The notes beneath the pieces were generated by a model, which had not been told where the DNA came from, did no database searches, and worked only from the letters and a program-made list of their open reading frames with translations. A stretch of DNA of 64,000 nt from WHSW01 sp963767475 (GTDB taxonomy: Bacteria; Actinomycetota; Thermoleophilia; Solirubrobacterales; 70-9): assembly GCA_963767475.1 (NCBI GenBank), contig CAVYEI010000002.1:1794490-1858489 (forward strand), in the 5' to 3' direction. Made by a program: the position numbers and the translations under genes. Below are positions 52,143 to 62,800 of the stretch, piece after piece. Position 1 is the first letter of the stretch; every line of letters begins with the position of its first letter.

Positions 52143-53162
52143 ACGAGCGACCGCTGCTCGAGGCCGCCCGCGGGGGCGACGAGGACGCCTTCGCTCGGCT
52201 GGTGGAGCCCCACCGCCGCGCCCTTCACGCCCACTGCTACCGGATGCTCGGCTCGGTGACCGACGCCGAGGACGCACTCCAGGATGCGCTGCTGAACGCC
52301 TGGCGCGGCCTGGCGCGGTTCGAGGGGCGAAGCTCGCTGCGCTCCTGGCTCTACACGATCGCGACCAACGCCTGCCTGCGGGCGATCGAGCGCCGGCCCA
52401 AGCGGGTGCTGCCGATCGACTACGCGCCCGCGGCCGACCCGCACGACGGCCTCGCCGAGCCCCTGGTCGAATCGGTCTGGGTCGAGCCCTATCCCGATCA
52501 GGGCCCCGGCCTCGAGGACGGGCTCGCCGGCCCGGAGGCGCGATACGAGCAGCGCGAGAGCGTCGAGCTCGCGTTCATCGCGGCGCTCCAGCACCTGCCG
52601 GCCCGCCAGCGCGCGGTGCTCATCCTCCGCGACGTGCTCGGCTTCTCGGCGCGCGAGACGGCCGCGGCGCTCGAGATCGTCGCCGCCCGCGGTCGACAGC
52701 GCGCTGCAGCGCGCCCACAAGGCGGTCGACGAGCGGCTCCCCGAGCGCAGCCAGCAGGCCGTGCTCGGCTCGCTCGAAGACCAGGAGCTGCGCGAGATCG
52801 TCGACCGCTACGTCGATGCCTTCGAGCGCAACGACGTCGACTCCGTCGTCGAGATGCTCGCCGCCGACGGGGCGTTCACGATGCCGCCGGTGCCGACGTG
52901 GTACCGCGGGCGGGAGGCGGTGGCCGCCTTCCTCGCGGGACATGTGCTCGCCAGCGAAAACCGCTGGCGCCTCGTCCCGGCCCGGGCGAACGGACAGCTG
53001 GCGTTCGGCAACTACCGCTGGGACGCGGAGCGGCAGAGCTTCCTGCCGCGCAGCCTCTCCGTGCTCACGCTCGGCGGGGAGGGGATCGCGGAGATCACGA
53101 CGTTCCTCGGCCCCGGGCTGATGTCGAGCTTCGGGCTCCCGGACGAGGTGCCCTCGGGCTGA
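52139..53162 (+). CDS. ECF sigma factor with SnoaL-like C-terminal domain (SigG/SigX5 type), one frameshift
   Basis: Region 2: LVEPHRRALHAHCYRMLGSVTDAEDALQD and SLRSWLYTIATNACL; region 4: LPARQRAVLILRDVLGFSARETAAAL. The C-terminal about 120 residues (VDRYVDAFERNDVDSVVEML, FTMPPVPTWYRGREAVAAFL) are the SnoaL-like domain that regulates these sigma factors in place of an anti-sigma. One extra base near 52688 separates the two frames; removing it restores AAVDSALQRAHKAVDERLP. ATG 52139 overlaps the VOC stop, and the stop overlaps the MmcQ start. Confidence 0.82.
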
Positions 53163-53533
53163 TGATCGACGCGGCCGAGCTGCGCGAGCGGTGCCTGGCC
53201 TTCCCGGGATCGGCCGAGACGTTCCCCTTCGGCCCGAAGACGTCGGTGTTCAAGGTCGGCGGCAAGATGTTCGCCCTGTCGCAGCTCGGCGAGGACCCGC
53301 TCCGCGTCAGCCTTAAGTGCGAGCCGCAGCTCGCCGAGCAACTGCGCGCGACCTACCCGGCCGTCATTCCCGGCTACCACTTGAACAAGCAGCATTGGAA
53401 TACCGTGATCATCGACGACTCGATCCCCGAGTCGACGATCAGCGACATGCTCGAGGACTCCTACGACCTCGTCGTGAGCAAGCTGCCGAGCTCCCGCCGA
53501 CGGGCGCTCGCCTGGGACCGCGATCAGGCGTAG
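53162..53533 (+). CDS. MmcQ/YjbR family protein
   Basis: 123 aa. CyaY/MmcQ-like fold: CLAFPGSAETFPFGPKTSVFKVGGKMFAL, VSLKCEPQLAEQLRATYPAVIPGYHLNKQHWNTV. Usually a small DNA-binding-like protein of unclear role. ATG 53162 overlaps the sigma-factor stop (TGATG) and ends the operon. Confidence 0.88.
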   Translation: MIDAAELRERCLAFPGSAETFPFGPKTSVFKVGGKMFALSQLGEDPLRVSLKCEPQLAEQLRATYPAVIPGYHLNKQHWNTVIIDDSIPESTISDMLEDSYDLVVSKLPSSRRRALAWDRDQA

Positions 53534-53600
53534 TGACCTAACACCTACCCGGGTCATCGAGGTGCCCAGGTACGCACTTCGCGTGGGTTCCGCGCTCAGA

Positions 53601-53606
53601 TAGTCT
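53601..53606 (+). promoter_or_regulatory. -10 box for a leaderless transcript
   Basis: TAGTCT, 8 nt before ATG 53615 of the thiamine-diphosphate enzyme. Confidence 0.45.
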
Positions 53607-53614
53607 CGCTCACG

Positions 53615-55355
53615 ATGGCGACGACCGAGGAGAGCGCCCGCGCCGAGGGCGGCGACGGGGACCCGAGTGCGGCCCGGTCCACGGCGGCAAGCTCGTCGCC
53701 CGCGCGCTCGCCGACCGCGGCGTCTCGAAGCTCTTCACCCTCTCCGGCGGCCACCTGTTCTCGATCTACGACGGCTGCGTCGCCGAGGGCATCGACCTGA
53801 TCGACACCCGCCACGAGCAGGCGGCGGCCTGGGCGGCCGAGGGCTACGCGAAGGCGACCCGCAAGCCCGGCGTCGCGGCGCTGACCGCCGGGCCCGGGGT
53901 GACCAACGGGATGAGCGCGCTGGCCGGCGCGAAGTTCAACCGCTCGCCGCTGGTCGTGCTCGGCGGCCGCGCGCCGGAGATGCGCTGGGGCTCGGGCTCG
54001 CTCCAGGAGATCGACCACCTGCCGTTCGTCTCGCCGCTGACCAAGTCGGCCGAGACGGTGAAGGCGACCGGCGACTGCGCCGCGGCGACCTCGCGGGCGA
54101 TCGACGAGGCGCTGCGCGGCCCGACCGGGCCCGACCTACGTCGACTATCCGCTCGACGTCGTCTTCATGGAGGGCGAGGGCGAGCCGGAGCCGAAGCCGG
54201 TGTTCGCGCCGGTTGAGGCCGACGGGGTGGAGGAGGCCGCCGCCGCGCTGGCCGGCGCCGAGCGCCCGGTGATCATGGCCGGCACCGGCGTCTACTGGTC
54301 ACACGGCGAGGGCGAGCTCCAGCAGCTCGCCGAGGAGCTCGGGATCCCGGTGTTCCTCAACGGCATGGGCCGCGGCTGCCTGCCCGCCGACCACGACCTC
54401 TGCTTCTCCCGCGCCCGCGGCCAGGGCCTGAAGGAGGCCGACGTCGCGCATCGTCGTCGGCGTCCCGCTCGACTTCCGCCTCGGCTTCGGCGCCAGCTTC
54501 GGCGAGGAGACGAAGCTGATCTGGATGGACGAGTCGCCGAACGAGCTGACCGCGAACCGCAAGCCCGACTTCGAGCTCGTCGGCGGGATCGGCGTGACGC
54601 TGGCGGCGCTGCGAGTCGGCGCGGTGAGCGGCGGCGCGTCGCGCGACCGGACCCGTTCGTGGGTCGAGGCGCTGCGGGCGACCGAGGACGAGAAGCGCGC
54701 CGGCGAGGCCGACGAGCTCGCCGACGACCGCGCCCCGCTGCACCCGCTGCGCATCTACGGCGAGCTCGCGAACATGCTCGACCGCGACGCGATCGTGATC
54801 GGCGACGGCGGCGACTTCGTCTCCTACGCCGGCCGCGTCGTCAACACCTACGAGCCCGGCTGCTGGATGGACCCCGGCCCCTACGGCTGCCTCGGCGCCG
54901 GCCCCGGCCAGGCGATCGGCGCCAAGACCGCCTTCCCCGACCGCCAGGTCGTCTGCCTGCTCGGCGACGGCGCCTTCGGCTTCTCCGGCCTCGAGTTCGA
55001 CACGATGATGCGCCACGACCTCCCCGTCGTCGGCATCATCGGCAACAACGGCATCTGGGCGCTCGAGTACCACCCGATGCGGTTCCTGTACGGGTACGAG
55101 GTCGCGGCTTCGTTGCGGCCGGCGACGCGGTACGACGAGGTCGTGAAGGCGCTCGGCGGGCACGGGGAGCTGGTGCGGCACCCGAGCGAGCTGCAGCCGG
55201 CGCTGGAGCGGGCGTTTGCGAGCGGGAAGCCGGCGTTGGTGAATGTGCTGACGGATCCTGAGGTGGTGTATCCGCGGAAGGCCGTGTCTGGCGTGAGCTT
55301 AGCAGGTCCGTTCGAGCTGGCGCGAGCGGCGGCTGGCTTGGGCTTGGGCGTGTGA
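53615..55355 (+). pseudogene. Acetolactate-synthase-like thiamine-diphosphate enzyme, three frameshifts
   Basis: About 580 codons, full length. Pyrimidine-binding domain with the catalytic Glu (LIDTRHEQAAAWAAEGYAKA), central domain (EEAAAALAGAERPVIMAGTGV) and TDP-binding domain with GDG...NN (LLGDGAFGFSGLEFDTMM...GIIGNNGIW). Frames change near 53670, 54133 and 54449; joining them gives one continuous protein. Sequence does not separate acetolactate synthase from related decarboxylases (oxalyl-CoA or benzoylformate type); no regulatory-subunit gene is nearby. The central domain has a 57-bp partial copy at 58059. Confidence 0.8.
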
Positions 55356-55432
55356 AGTGCTTCACGGGCTGTCCGTCGTGCCGAGCACCAAATCGTGCCA
55401 AAGCTATCGCTCATAAGCGCGCGTCGGTGGAT

Positions 55433-57092
55433 TCAGCCGCTAGGTCTCCGGCAAGAAAGCACCAATCTCAGTCCGGGTTTCGACGACTTGTCCTTGGCCC
55501 GGTCAAAACCTTCCAATCCGTCAACACGCCGGTCCAAGACCTCCGTCCAGTTCAACGGTTCGGACGTCAACGGCCCGAGCGGCACAAGCTGGGACGCTGC
55601 TACCTCGGCTGGCGTCCCGAACTCACGGAGCGCTGCAGCGACCCCGAGACGTCGGACTGTCGTGGCGGTTGACCGGAGCGCGAGAACCTGACTCATCACC
55701 CGAAGATGAATACGCTCTTCCTCGGGCTGGTCGTCGCCCGTGACGGGCGCAAGTGTGAGATCACGACGGTCTCGTGATTCTCGACCGGGGTGACGTGAGA
55801 GAGGCTCTCCGGTCAAGTCCTGGGCGCCCCGATGGGCGAGAACGCACATGAAAGCCCCGCCAGATTGCAGACTGCCTTCTGCGCGTGGAGCTGATGAGCG
55901 TGGGTCGATCTGCAGGCTCCACTGCCAGGGGGCTTGCGGACGAGAGGGCCTCGTCCAGGATCACGTATTCGGCATACGTGCGAGTGTTCGCGGCGACGTC
56001 GAACCGCAGGGAAAAGGTCGGGAAAAGAACCATGCTCGCAGCACGTCTGCGTGCTGCTGCAGCGGTTTCGTCATCGCAATTCCGCTGAGGACTAGGAGTT
56101 GCGCCCGATACGGGAGCCATTCCCGTCGCAGGACACCGCACTCCGCGGTTAAGAAGCTCACAGCATCACCTACCGCGTGCACAGCCCGAGATCCCACTGA
56201 TCGTGGATGACGGCTCGGGGGAGCTCCAAGACGGCACTCTGACGCACATCGCCATCACGGACCAGCGCAATCGTTTGAAGGACGGGAAGCCCATCGTCGC
56301 GAAGGAAGTCGTCGAGAAGTGCGTGCTCGATCCGCGCGTCGTCCCAGTGCATACGGAGGTTCCAGCTTGGCTCGTACACACGAGCCACGACAAGATCGAA
56401 GGAACCGAGCGTGAGCCCCTTGCGATTCAACCGTTCAAAGATGCGAGCGACGGCACCTTCCTCGAGGTCGGCACTAATTAGGACACCGGTGAGTTGATAG
56501 TCCTCGAGGAACGAGAGATGGTCCCGATACAGCTTGGACAGGCTCGAGAGAGATCTCCCGTGCGATTGAGGGCGGCGAGTTCGCGACCGTGGCATCTCGC
56601 CACGCAAAGTAGGTCGCAGACGATTGCAGCGCATAAGAGCGGAACTAGTCCATCCGGTCCGTCCCAACCCGCGTTACGGAATTGGGTGTCCCAGGCTTCG
56701 CGCCTGATGCTCTGGAGGCCGCCTTCAAGCGCATCAATTGAGTGTTCGACGAGAGCTGACGAGCGAATCGCGTAGACATACGGACCTCGGTCACGGAGGG
56801 CAAAAAACAGAGACGTCAGGCGTTGTTGTCCGTCGAGAACCGTGAAGTCCACAGGCGGTGCGAGACGGTTGACGAGCTGGAACGGTCGAACCTCCACATG
56901 CTTGGGCTCCCCTTCAACGAGAAGCAAGCTTCCAGCTGGCCATCCCATCAGGATGGTGGCCAGGAATGATCTGATGTCGGGCTCTGTCCAATCGAAGTCT
57001 CGCTGGAAATCGGCTAAGGCGATGCGCCCGTCGTCGATCGCGCCAGCGAGTTCAAGAACGCGAAACTCTGGCGATTGGAGGCCGAGCCTCAA
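55433..57092 (-). pseudogene. DUF262-domain protein (GmrSD/BrxU-related), four frameshifts
   Basis: About 550 codons reconstructed across breaks near 56570, 56185, 56020 and 55848. N-terminus: RIALADFQRDFDWTEPDIRSFLATILMGWPAGSLLLVEG and FTVLDGQQRLTSLFFALRD, the DUF262 (ParB-like) nucleotide-site signature. Middle: IFERLNRKGLTLGSFDLVVARV; C-terminal region: LLVLSGIAMTKPLQQHADVLRAWFFS, ANTRTYAEYV and RRQSAIWRGF, typical of DUF262 proteins. No HNH (DUF1524) domain is seen. TTG 57092 overlaps the stop of the two-TM gene (TTGA). Related proteins act in defence against modified phage DNA. Confidence 0.7.
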
Positions 57093-58019
57093 GTTACGAC
57101 CTTGTCATCTACGCGACCGACGCTGCTCATGACGAGTTGGTTCGCGAAGAACCATGCGGGAAAGAAGTCCTCAGTGCCTTTAGCGAACTCAAGGACGATC
57201 GGGCGGCCTGGCGCCTTCACCCCGATCAGTCCGGGCACGATCAGCGCCCGCTGCTCGTCGCACAGGACGAGGCCAACACTGGGCAGACCGGCGTAGGAGA
57301 AGATCTCGAGTCGGCTACCAGCGCAGAGGGGCGGTGCTGCAGACTGGGCAGCGGTCCACTGACCAGCAAGCTTCGAGTTGTAGATCGTCGATCCGAGTCG
57401 CCAGCTCCGATGGATCAAGGTCGAGGCGCACGGCAAGAGCTGGGACACTCGGACCGTTGGACTCCAGGGAGATCAGCCGCAATTCGAAGGGCCCGGTGCG
57501 CAGCAAGCTCAAGCACTCCTTGCCATTCGTCGCTGCTGGACCATGCATCGGTTGGGTCCATAGGAACGAAAGCCACACTTGAGGTTGTCCCGAGGAGCTC
57601 CCCCATTGAATGGGCTCATGGTGGATGCGCCTCAACCCAGATGCGTGAAGACGCGCATCGAGTTCAACTGCCTCCAGGATCGGCCGAGCCTCTGATCTCA
57701 CCGCGTCCAGAATCTCGCCGCTTAAGGTTCCACGGAGGTAAGTCTCGTATGGCAGGCTGATCAACCCGATGCCCAGGACGACCGACGCGATCACTTCGCC
57801 GCCGTCGTGAAGGTATTCTCGGGCAGGGCCGTAGCGACAAAGATTCCCGACGACGCCTGCGGCGGAGAAGATCACGGCTATCGCGTAGGACTTCGCGAGG
57901 AACGAGCTGAGCCGTTGTTTCCAGGCTCGGCCTACCCCGTCTGACGGGTCCGACGCGGCTCGAGCAGACGGATCGGGGTTCAATGTAGGAGTGGCTTGGT
58001 CAGCAACCTGGTCGTCCAA
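57089..58019 (-). pseudogene. Two-TM protein with a PLD/DUF5919-like C-terminal region, one frameshift
   Basis: About 310 codons. Two membrane helices (AIAVIFSAAGVVGNLC at about 46-62, EVIASVVLGIGLISLPYETYL at about 74-94) precede a soluble domain: LSLLRTGPFELRLISLESN, then after a break near 57385 IYNSKLAGQWTAAQ, LEIFSYAGLPSVGLVLCDEQRALIVPGL and FFPAWFFANQLV. The pattern resembles C-terminal domains of the DUF5919/phospholipase-D-like type found in defence proteins (weak, inference). The stop overlaps the DUF262 start, so the two are coupled. Visibly more A/T-rich than the flanking chromosome. Confidence 0.55.
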
Positions 58020-58058
58020 AACCTATCGCGAACCGCCGAGCCAGATCTCACCAGCCAG

Positions 58059-58115
58059 GCCGACGTGGTGGAGGCGGCAGCCACGGCGCTGGCCGGTGCC
58101 CAGCGCCCGGTGATC
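58059..58115 (+). pseudogene. 57-bp relic of an acetolactate-synthase-like gene
   Basis: Matches 54218-54274 of the neighbouring enzyme at 50 of 57 bases without gaps; read in frame it gives ADVVEAAATALAGAQRPVI. Similarity ends on both sides. It lies on the plus strand between two minus-strand defence-type genes. Confidence 0.7.
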
Positions 58116-58274
58116 GAAGCACCTTCGCCGAACCCATTCCGGCCAGCTCGCCGGCGTCGGTGACAAAGGCCGACGGGCAGCGGCGTCGCGGATGGCTCGA
58201 TCATGGATGTGGGTGTGCTTTGCCGATACGAGGCTTCAGACGTGGTCTGGACTCCGTCGTTGGCAGCGCCCACC

Positions 58275-58613
58275 TCACGAGGTACCCGCGTTACCCGGAG
58301 TCGGGAATTGCGTCAAGCGTTCGCGGGACACGGCGACGGTCGTCGCCGAGAAGAGGTCGTGGTAGGGCTTCGACTCGTCGACAACCAACCATTCCGCGGT
58401 CAAGTCGGCACGGTCGCTGGCCAAGATCGTGTCGAAGCCGTCGCTCTGGCAGCGGTTCCAGAGCCGATGTACGAAGGCGACCGCTCCTGCGCCGTCGGTC
58501 ACACGATCGAGAGCCTGCTTGAACCGTGTCGGCCGATAAACCTGACCGTCCGCACGGGGCAGGTTGGCGGCAACCGTCGCGTCGTGCATGCGGTGCAGAT
58601 CTGCGAGCAACAT
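58275..58613 (-). CDS. 112-aa protein coupled to the PLD-like nuclease
   Basis: ATG 58613 overlaps the upstream stop in the arrangement TGATG. Mixed alpha/beta composition (LLADLHRMHDATVAANLPRA, GAGAVAFVHRLWNRCQSDGFDTILASDRADL, TAEWLVVDESKPYHDLF). No membrane segment and no recognised motif. Coupling suggests it works with the PLD-like protein. It may instead be that protein's C-terminal part separated by one mutation. Confidence 0.5.
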   Translation of the reverse strand: MLLADLHRMHDATVAANLPRADGQVYRPTRFKQALDRVTDGAGAVAFVHRLWNRCQSDGFDTILASDRADLTAEWLVVDESKPYHDLFSATTVAVSRERLTQFPTPGNAGTS

Positions 58614-59229
58614 CAGCGCATGCTCTTCACGTAGAATTTGACCTCACGCGCCGCGAGCTTCGCTTCGAGACGGCGCAACTCAGCTTTGTGATGGCGCTGC
58701 GCCTTGATTACAGCCAGCCATTCGTGCCAGATCGCCGTGCCTTGAATGTCGTCGAGGGGTACGGCGTGGCGGGTCAGGTGGACGAACCGCGTTTCGTGGG
58801 CCGCTGCGGCCTCTCCGGCGACCCCGGCTTCAAGGAGCTCGAACTGCTCGTCATTGGTAGTTAGTCCGCCCTCGGTCAGGTTGCCCGATCCGGAAAGAAC
58901 CGTAATCGTGTCGCGTGAGACCAAAAGCCAAAGCTTGGGATGAAAGGCCGCCGCGTGTTGGCCGATCACAACCGAGACGTCCACACGAAACTCGTCGCGC
59001 AACCTGAGGAGTGCCTCGGGGCTCGTAACCCGGCTGCGCGCGCAACGAGCTCCACCTCAATTGCGCGGTTGGCAAGCAGCTGACCTAGGCGAGTCACGCC
59101 TGCGTCCGTGACGAACGCAACCGCGGCGCTGATCGAATCGACATCGGAGAGGCGGTCGCCAAGCGCGGCAAACGCGTTGGGATACCGGTCTGATGGGAGC
59201 AATGTGTTCACGATTGGTTGGTGCCCCAC
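58613..59229 (-). pseudogene. Phospholipase-D-like nuclease-type protein, one frameshift
   Basis: About 205 codons from GTG 59229. N-terminal part NTLLPSDRYPNAFAALGDRLSDVDSISAAVAFVTDAGV, then a one-base break near 59035, then SPEALLRLRDEFRVDVSVV and AAFHPKLWLLVSRDTITVLSGSGNLTEGGL..NDEQFEL: the HxKx(n)-GSxN(L)T...NxE half-site of PLD-like proteins. A single HKD-like motif implies a dimeric active site, as in restriction- and helicase-linked PLD nucleases such as DrmC of DISARM. It lies downstream of a Mod-Res pair. Confidence 0.6.
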
Positions 59230-59838
59230 CCGCGATCATCGCGACCACGACTTACGACGATCCGTTCGGCGTATCGGCGCCGGCTCAACGTTCCATCACC
59301 GGATCTTCGTCCGCCAGCGGGAGAGGCGCATCGCCGTTGCCGGGCGACGAAGTCGATGGGCTGAGTGCGAGCATCAAAGCGCTTCTGACCGCTGGGGAGC
59401 GGCTCTCCCGAGTCGTCCGTAAGGTGGCCAGATGACTGCCCCTCGGGCACATGAACGATCCGCTGCCAACGGTGACCTGTCGGGGCCGGGCCGTAGGACC
59501 ACTGATGCCGCAGCGCTATCGGCCGCTGGAACTTGGTCGCGTGTCTTATGGGCGAAAGCCTCGGCCCAAGGCCGCGCGATGCTTCTGTCGCACGCATCGG
59601 TGGCAGATGGACCAAGAAGCCAAGCCGTATGGAGCGGTCGGCCGCAGTCATCGCACCGACGAAGCGGGGCGCCCGCCGGTTGCTGTTGACCTACCGGAGT
59701 CCCTCGGGTCACCCCGGACGCTGGCGGTTTGGTTGCAACGCGTGGGTCACCGACCGAGCCAATGTGTGAGCGAAAAAGTGTCGAACCTTTCTCAGCCGAG
59801 TAGCGATCGCCGGCCTCCGAGCGCAGGGAGCATCTCGC
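59230..59838. other. Region without a convincing gene; possible decayed small gene on the minus strand
   Basis: 609 bp between the PLD-like and Res genes. Minus-strand frames give plausible fragments (HQWSYGPAPTGHRWQRIVHVP; AVRSALMLALSPSTSSP; PLADEDPVMER) that could be one gene broken by indels like its neighbours, but no family motif and no start signal settles it. Confidence 0.3.
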
Positions 59839-62800
59839 TCATTCCGCGTGCCCAGCATGCTCACTCCCAGCGACCTCGTTCAGGCGCTGAATCGCCGCGA
59901 TCCACAGTTTCAGCCCGTCCTCTGCAAGCTTGGTCGTCAGCTGCTCCTTTTCGTGGGCGACGAAGTCGTTGCGGAACGCATACGTGCTGGTGAGCGAACC
60001 GCGCAAATCTGAAGATGCGAGGTCCGCAAAACGTTCGCGAACCGCGATCAGCACACCGCCAGGCGCCACCTCATCCTTCGAGGCGTAGTCGAGGCAGAAG
60101 CGAGGAATCCGATGGGCATGATCGGACTGCGGTGGATCAAGAAACGGCGGAGAAGCGACGCCTGGTTCTCGAGGAATTCGCGATGCTTCTTCTTCTCTTC
60201 GCTGAGGTCGGGAGCGAAGAAGTCGTCGATGCTCGTCGCTTCTCCGGGAAGGGCGGTCCAAGAGGCGGTCAAGAGGAGCGCCTCGGCGGCCGCGTCGAGC
60301 GGACCGAGAAGCGGCTGGAAGACGGGCGAGAAGCTGACCTTCTGCTTCTTCGCCATGTAGTCGAACAGCAGCGCGGCCTCCTGGATGCCCTTTGCGGGCT
60401 CGCAGCGGAAGCGCGCCGAGTTCCTCCTCGGAGATGAACTCGTAGACGACCCGAGATGAGTCCTCGCTGTCGGCTTGCGCCGAGCGGAAGCGCCATCTGC
60501 GGAGAGGCGGCCTCTTCGAAGAGCTTCTTGAGCGTCGGCCGGCAAGTGCGAAGCAGCTCGGCGACCGAGTCGCCAGAGAACGCCTTGAAGATGTCCTCGG
60601 AGACGTAGAGGTACTCCCACTTGACCTTGCGAGGTCGAGGCGGCCTTGCACCACTCGGCGGCCGCCCGAGCCTTTCCCGGCGACGTCGGGATCGCGCCGG
60701 CCTTTCGTTTCGGCCAAGAGGTAGTTGCCGTTCGCTCGGCGGATCAGGAAGTCGGCCGTGTAGAGGGAGCGCCGACCCTCCGCTGTCAGCGCGTCGATCC
60801 TCAGGCATTGCGGCCCCTGGTTCTTGGCGAATGCGGCCACGTCCTCGGCGCGGTCCAGAAACCGGGTCATCGCAACCTCAAGCTGGCGATTGCAGGGCAC
60901 GAGGTTGAACGGGGTGCGTTCGGCGATCTGCGCCGGATGTGTCTCGGAGTGGGTCGCCTGATACGGCTTCCAGGTCGTCACTGACTGCGGCGGCTCCTCG
61001 GCGAGCCGCTGCTGGTGGCGCGTCACCTTCTTCCGGAGAAGCGGGATGAACGTCGCCTGGATGTAGGTCCGCACATCGCTGTCCGCCAGCCGTCCGACGA
61101 CGCGGCCGTCGTAGAGATCAACCGAGTCCTCGAAGAGGACCTCCTCGATGAACCGCTGCAGGAGCGGAGCGAGCGCTGGTGCGTGCCCTTGATCTTGACT
61201 GCTCGCTCAAGTTCTTCTCGGTAGAACGAGATCGCGCCGATCGGGTCAGAGAGCAGCGGCAGCTTGATCTTCATCTGCTCAACCAGCTCGTCGGTGATGA
61301 GGTGGCGACCCTCGTAGTTGATCTCCTTCTCGCTCGGCTCGCCGAGCGGCAGCGGCTCAAGGTTTGAGAACGCCTTGCGTACGTCCTCGAAGTCGAGGTC
61401 TGCCGAGGTCCGAGTCGATCCGGATGCCGTGCGACAGCCGCGGAATCTCGAGGTCAAGAGCCTCGAGGTCCTTGTTCTCGGCGTCCGGGATAGATGCTGA
61501 CGGTCGTCCGCGGGACCTTCTCGACGTCGACGGCTTCGAGCGGCGAGACCCTCGTCGGCGAGCTCGTCCTCGTAGAGGGTGACGAACGACGCGTGCTCGA
61601 CCACCGTCACGGTCTCGGCAACTGACTCCTCGCCCGGAGGCGTCATCCGCCGCAAGCCCCGGCCGAGCGTCTGCTCGGGAAGGATCTTCGACTTCGCCGT
61701 CAGCGGCCGCAGCGGCACGATCGTCGTCACGTTGCGCACGTCCCAGCCCTCGCGGAGCATCAGCACCGAGACGATGCAGAGATACGGGCTCTCGCTGCGA
61801 TCAAGCTCGCGCGAGAGCTTCCGCAGCGCCTTCAAGGTCCTCGTCGCTGATCTGCTTCTCGGCCTCGACGAACTCGTAGACCGCGGTCGCGCCCCGGCCC
61901 GCGCTTCTTCAGCTTGCCCTTGAGGTTCGTGTGCAGGTTGATCGTCTTGCCGTTCAGATCCTTGTAGAGCGGGTCGGTGTTGAGCCGATGGGCGATCTGG
62001 TCGGCGGCCTCCGTGCTCTCGGTCATCACAAAGAGCAGCGGCTTCTTGCCGCTCTTGCTCCCACTCGTGCGAATGACGCCTGCCAGCGCTTGTAGCCGAG
62101 CGTCAGATGGTTCTCGTACTTGTAGCGCGGCGTCGTCGTGAGGCCGCTCGACGAGCTTCTCGCCGTGGCCGATGATCGGCGTCTTGACGATGCCCGCCGT
62201 CGACCGCCTCGCCGAGCGGAGTGTCGCACGACGACGTGCCGGAACACCTGGCCCTTGTCGTCCTTCGGCGTCGCCGAGAAGTCGAGCTGCGCGACAAGGC
62301 CGCCGCCCCGCTTCTCGGTCTCTCGATGAAGGAAGCCGATCGCCTCGTTCCAGGCCGAGCCCGGGTCCCAGACGTGATGGGCCTCGTCGTTGAGAACCAT
62401 CAAGCGCTTGTGCGTCGACGATCCGCTCGACGCAGCTCCTCGCGAGGATCGAGCGCCTTCGCCTTCGAGACCTTCGGCCCCATCCAGTCGTACGTCCTCG
62501 GCGTCCTTCGGCCTTGCGCCGCTTGGCCGGGTCGTAGAGCCGGTGGATATTGGTCAGGTAGATCGTGCCGCCCGTCGACGCAGCGCTCGGCTCGTCCTGG
62601 AGCACGACCGACACGTTCCAGTCGGCGCGCCAGGCCGGCGGAATCACGGGGTCGCTGTCGAAGATGTCGGGCCGCCGCCGACCGGCTTGAAGTCCTCCTT
62701 CAGCCGCTCGAAGACCGTGATGCTCGGCGCGATCACGACGAAATCGCGCGCCAGGGTCGAGTCCGGCTCGCGCAGGGCGTGGAAGTAGCTCCAGACGATC

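Noticed and set aside
55356..55432. Attachment site or direct repeat at the left island border
   Set aside because: No repeat of at least 15 bp shared with the 58.0-58.3 kb region was found by eye, other than the 57-bp gene relic, which matches internal sequence of the enzyme and not its end.
55433..57092. Calling the DUF262 gene a GmrSD enzyme
   Set aside because: The DUF262 half is clear, but no HNH/DUF1524 motif was found in any frame of the C-terminal part.
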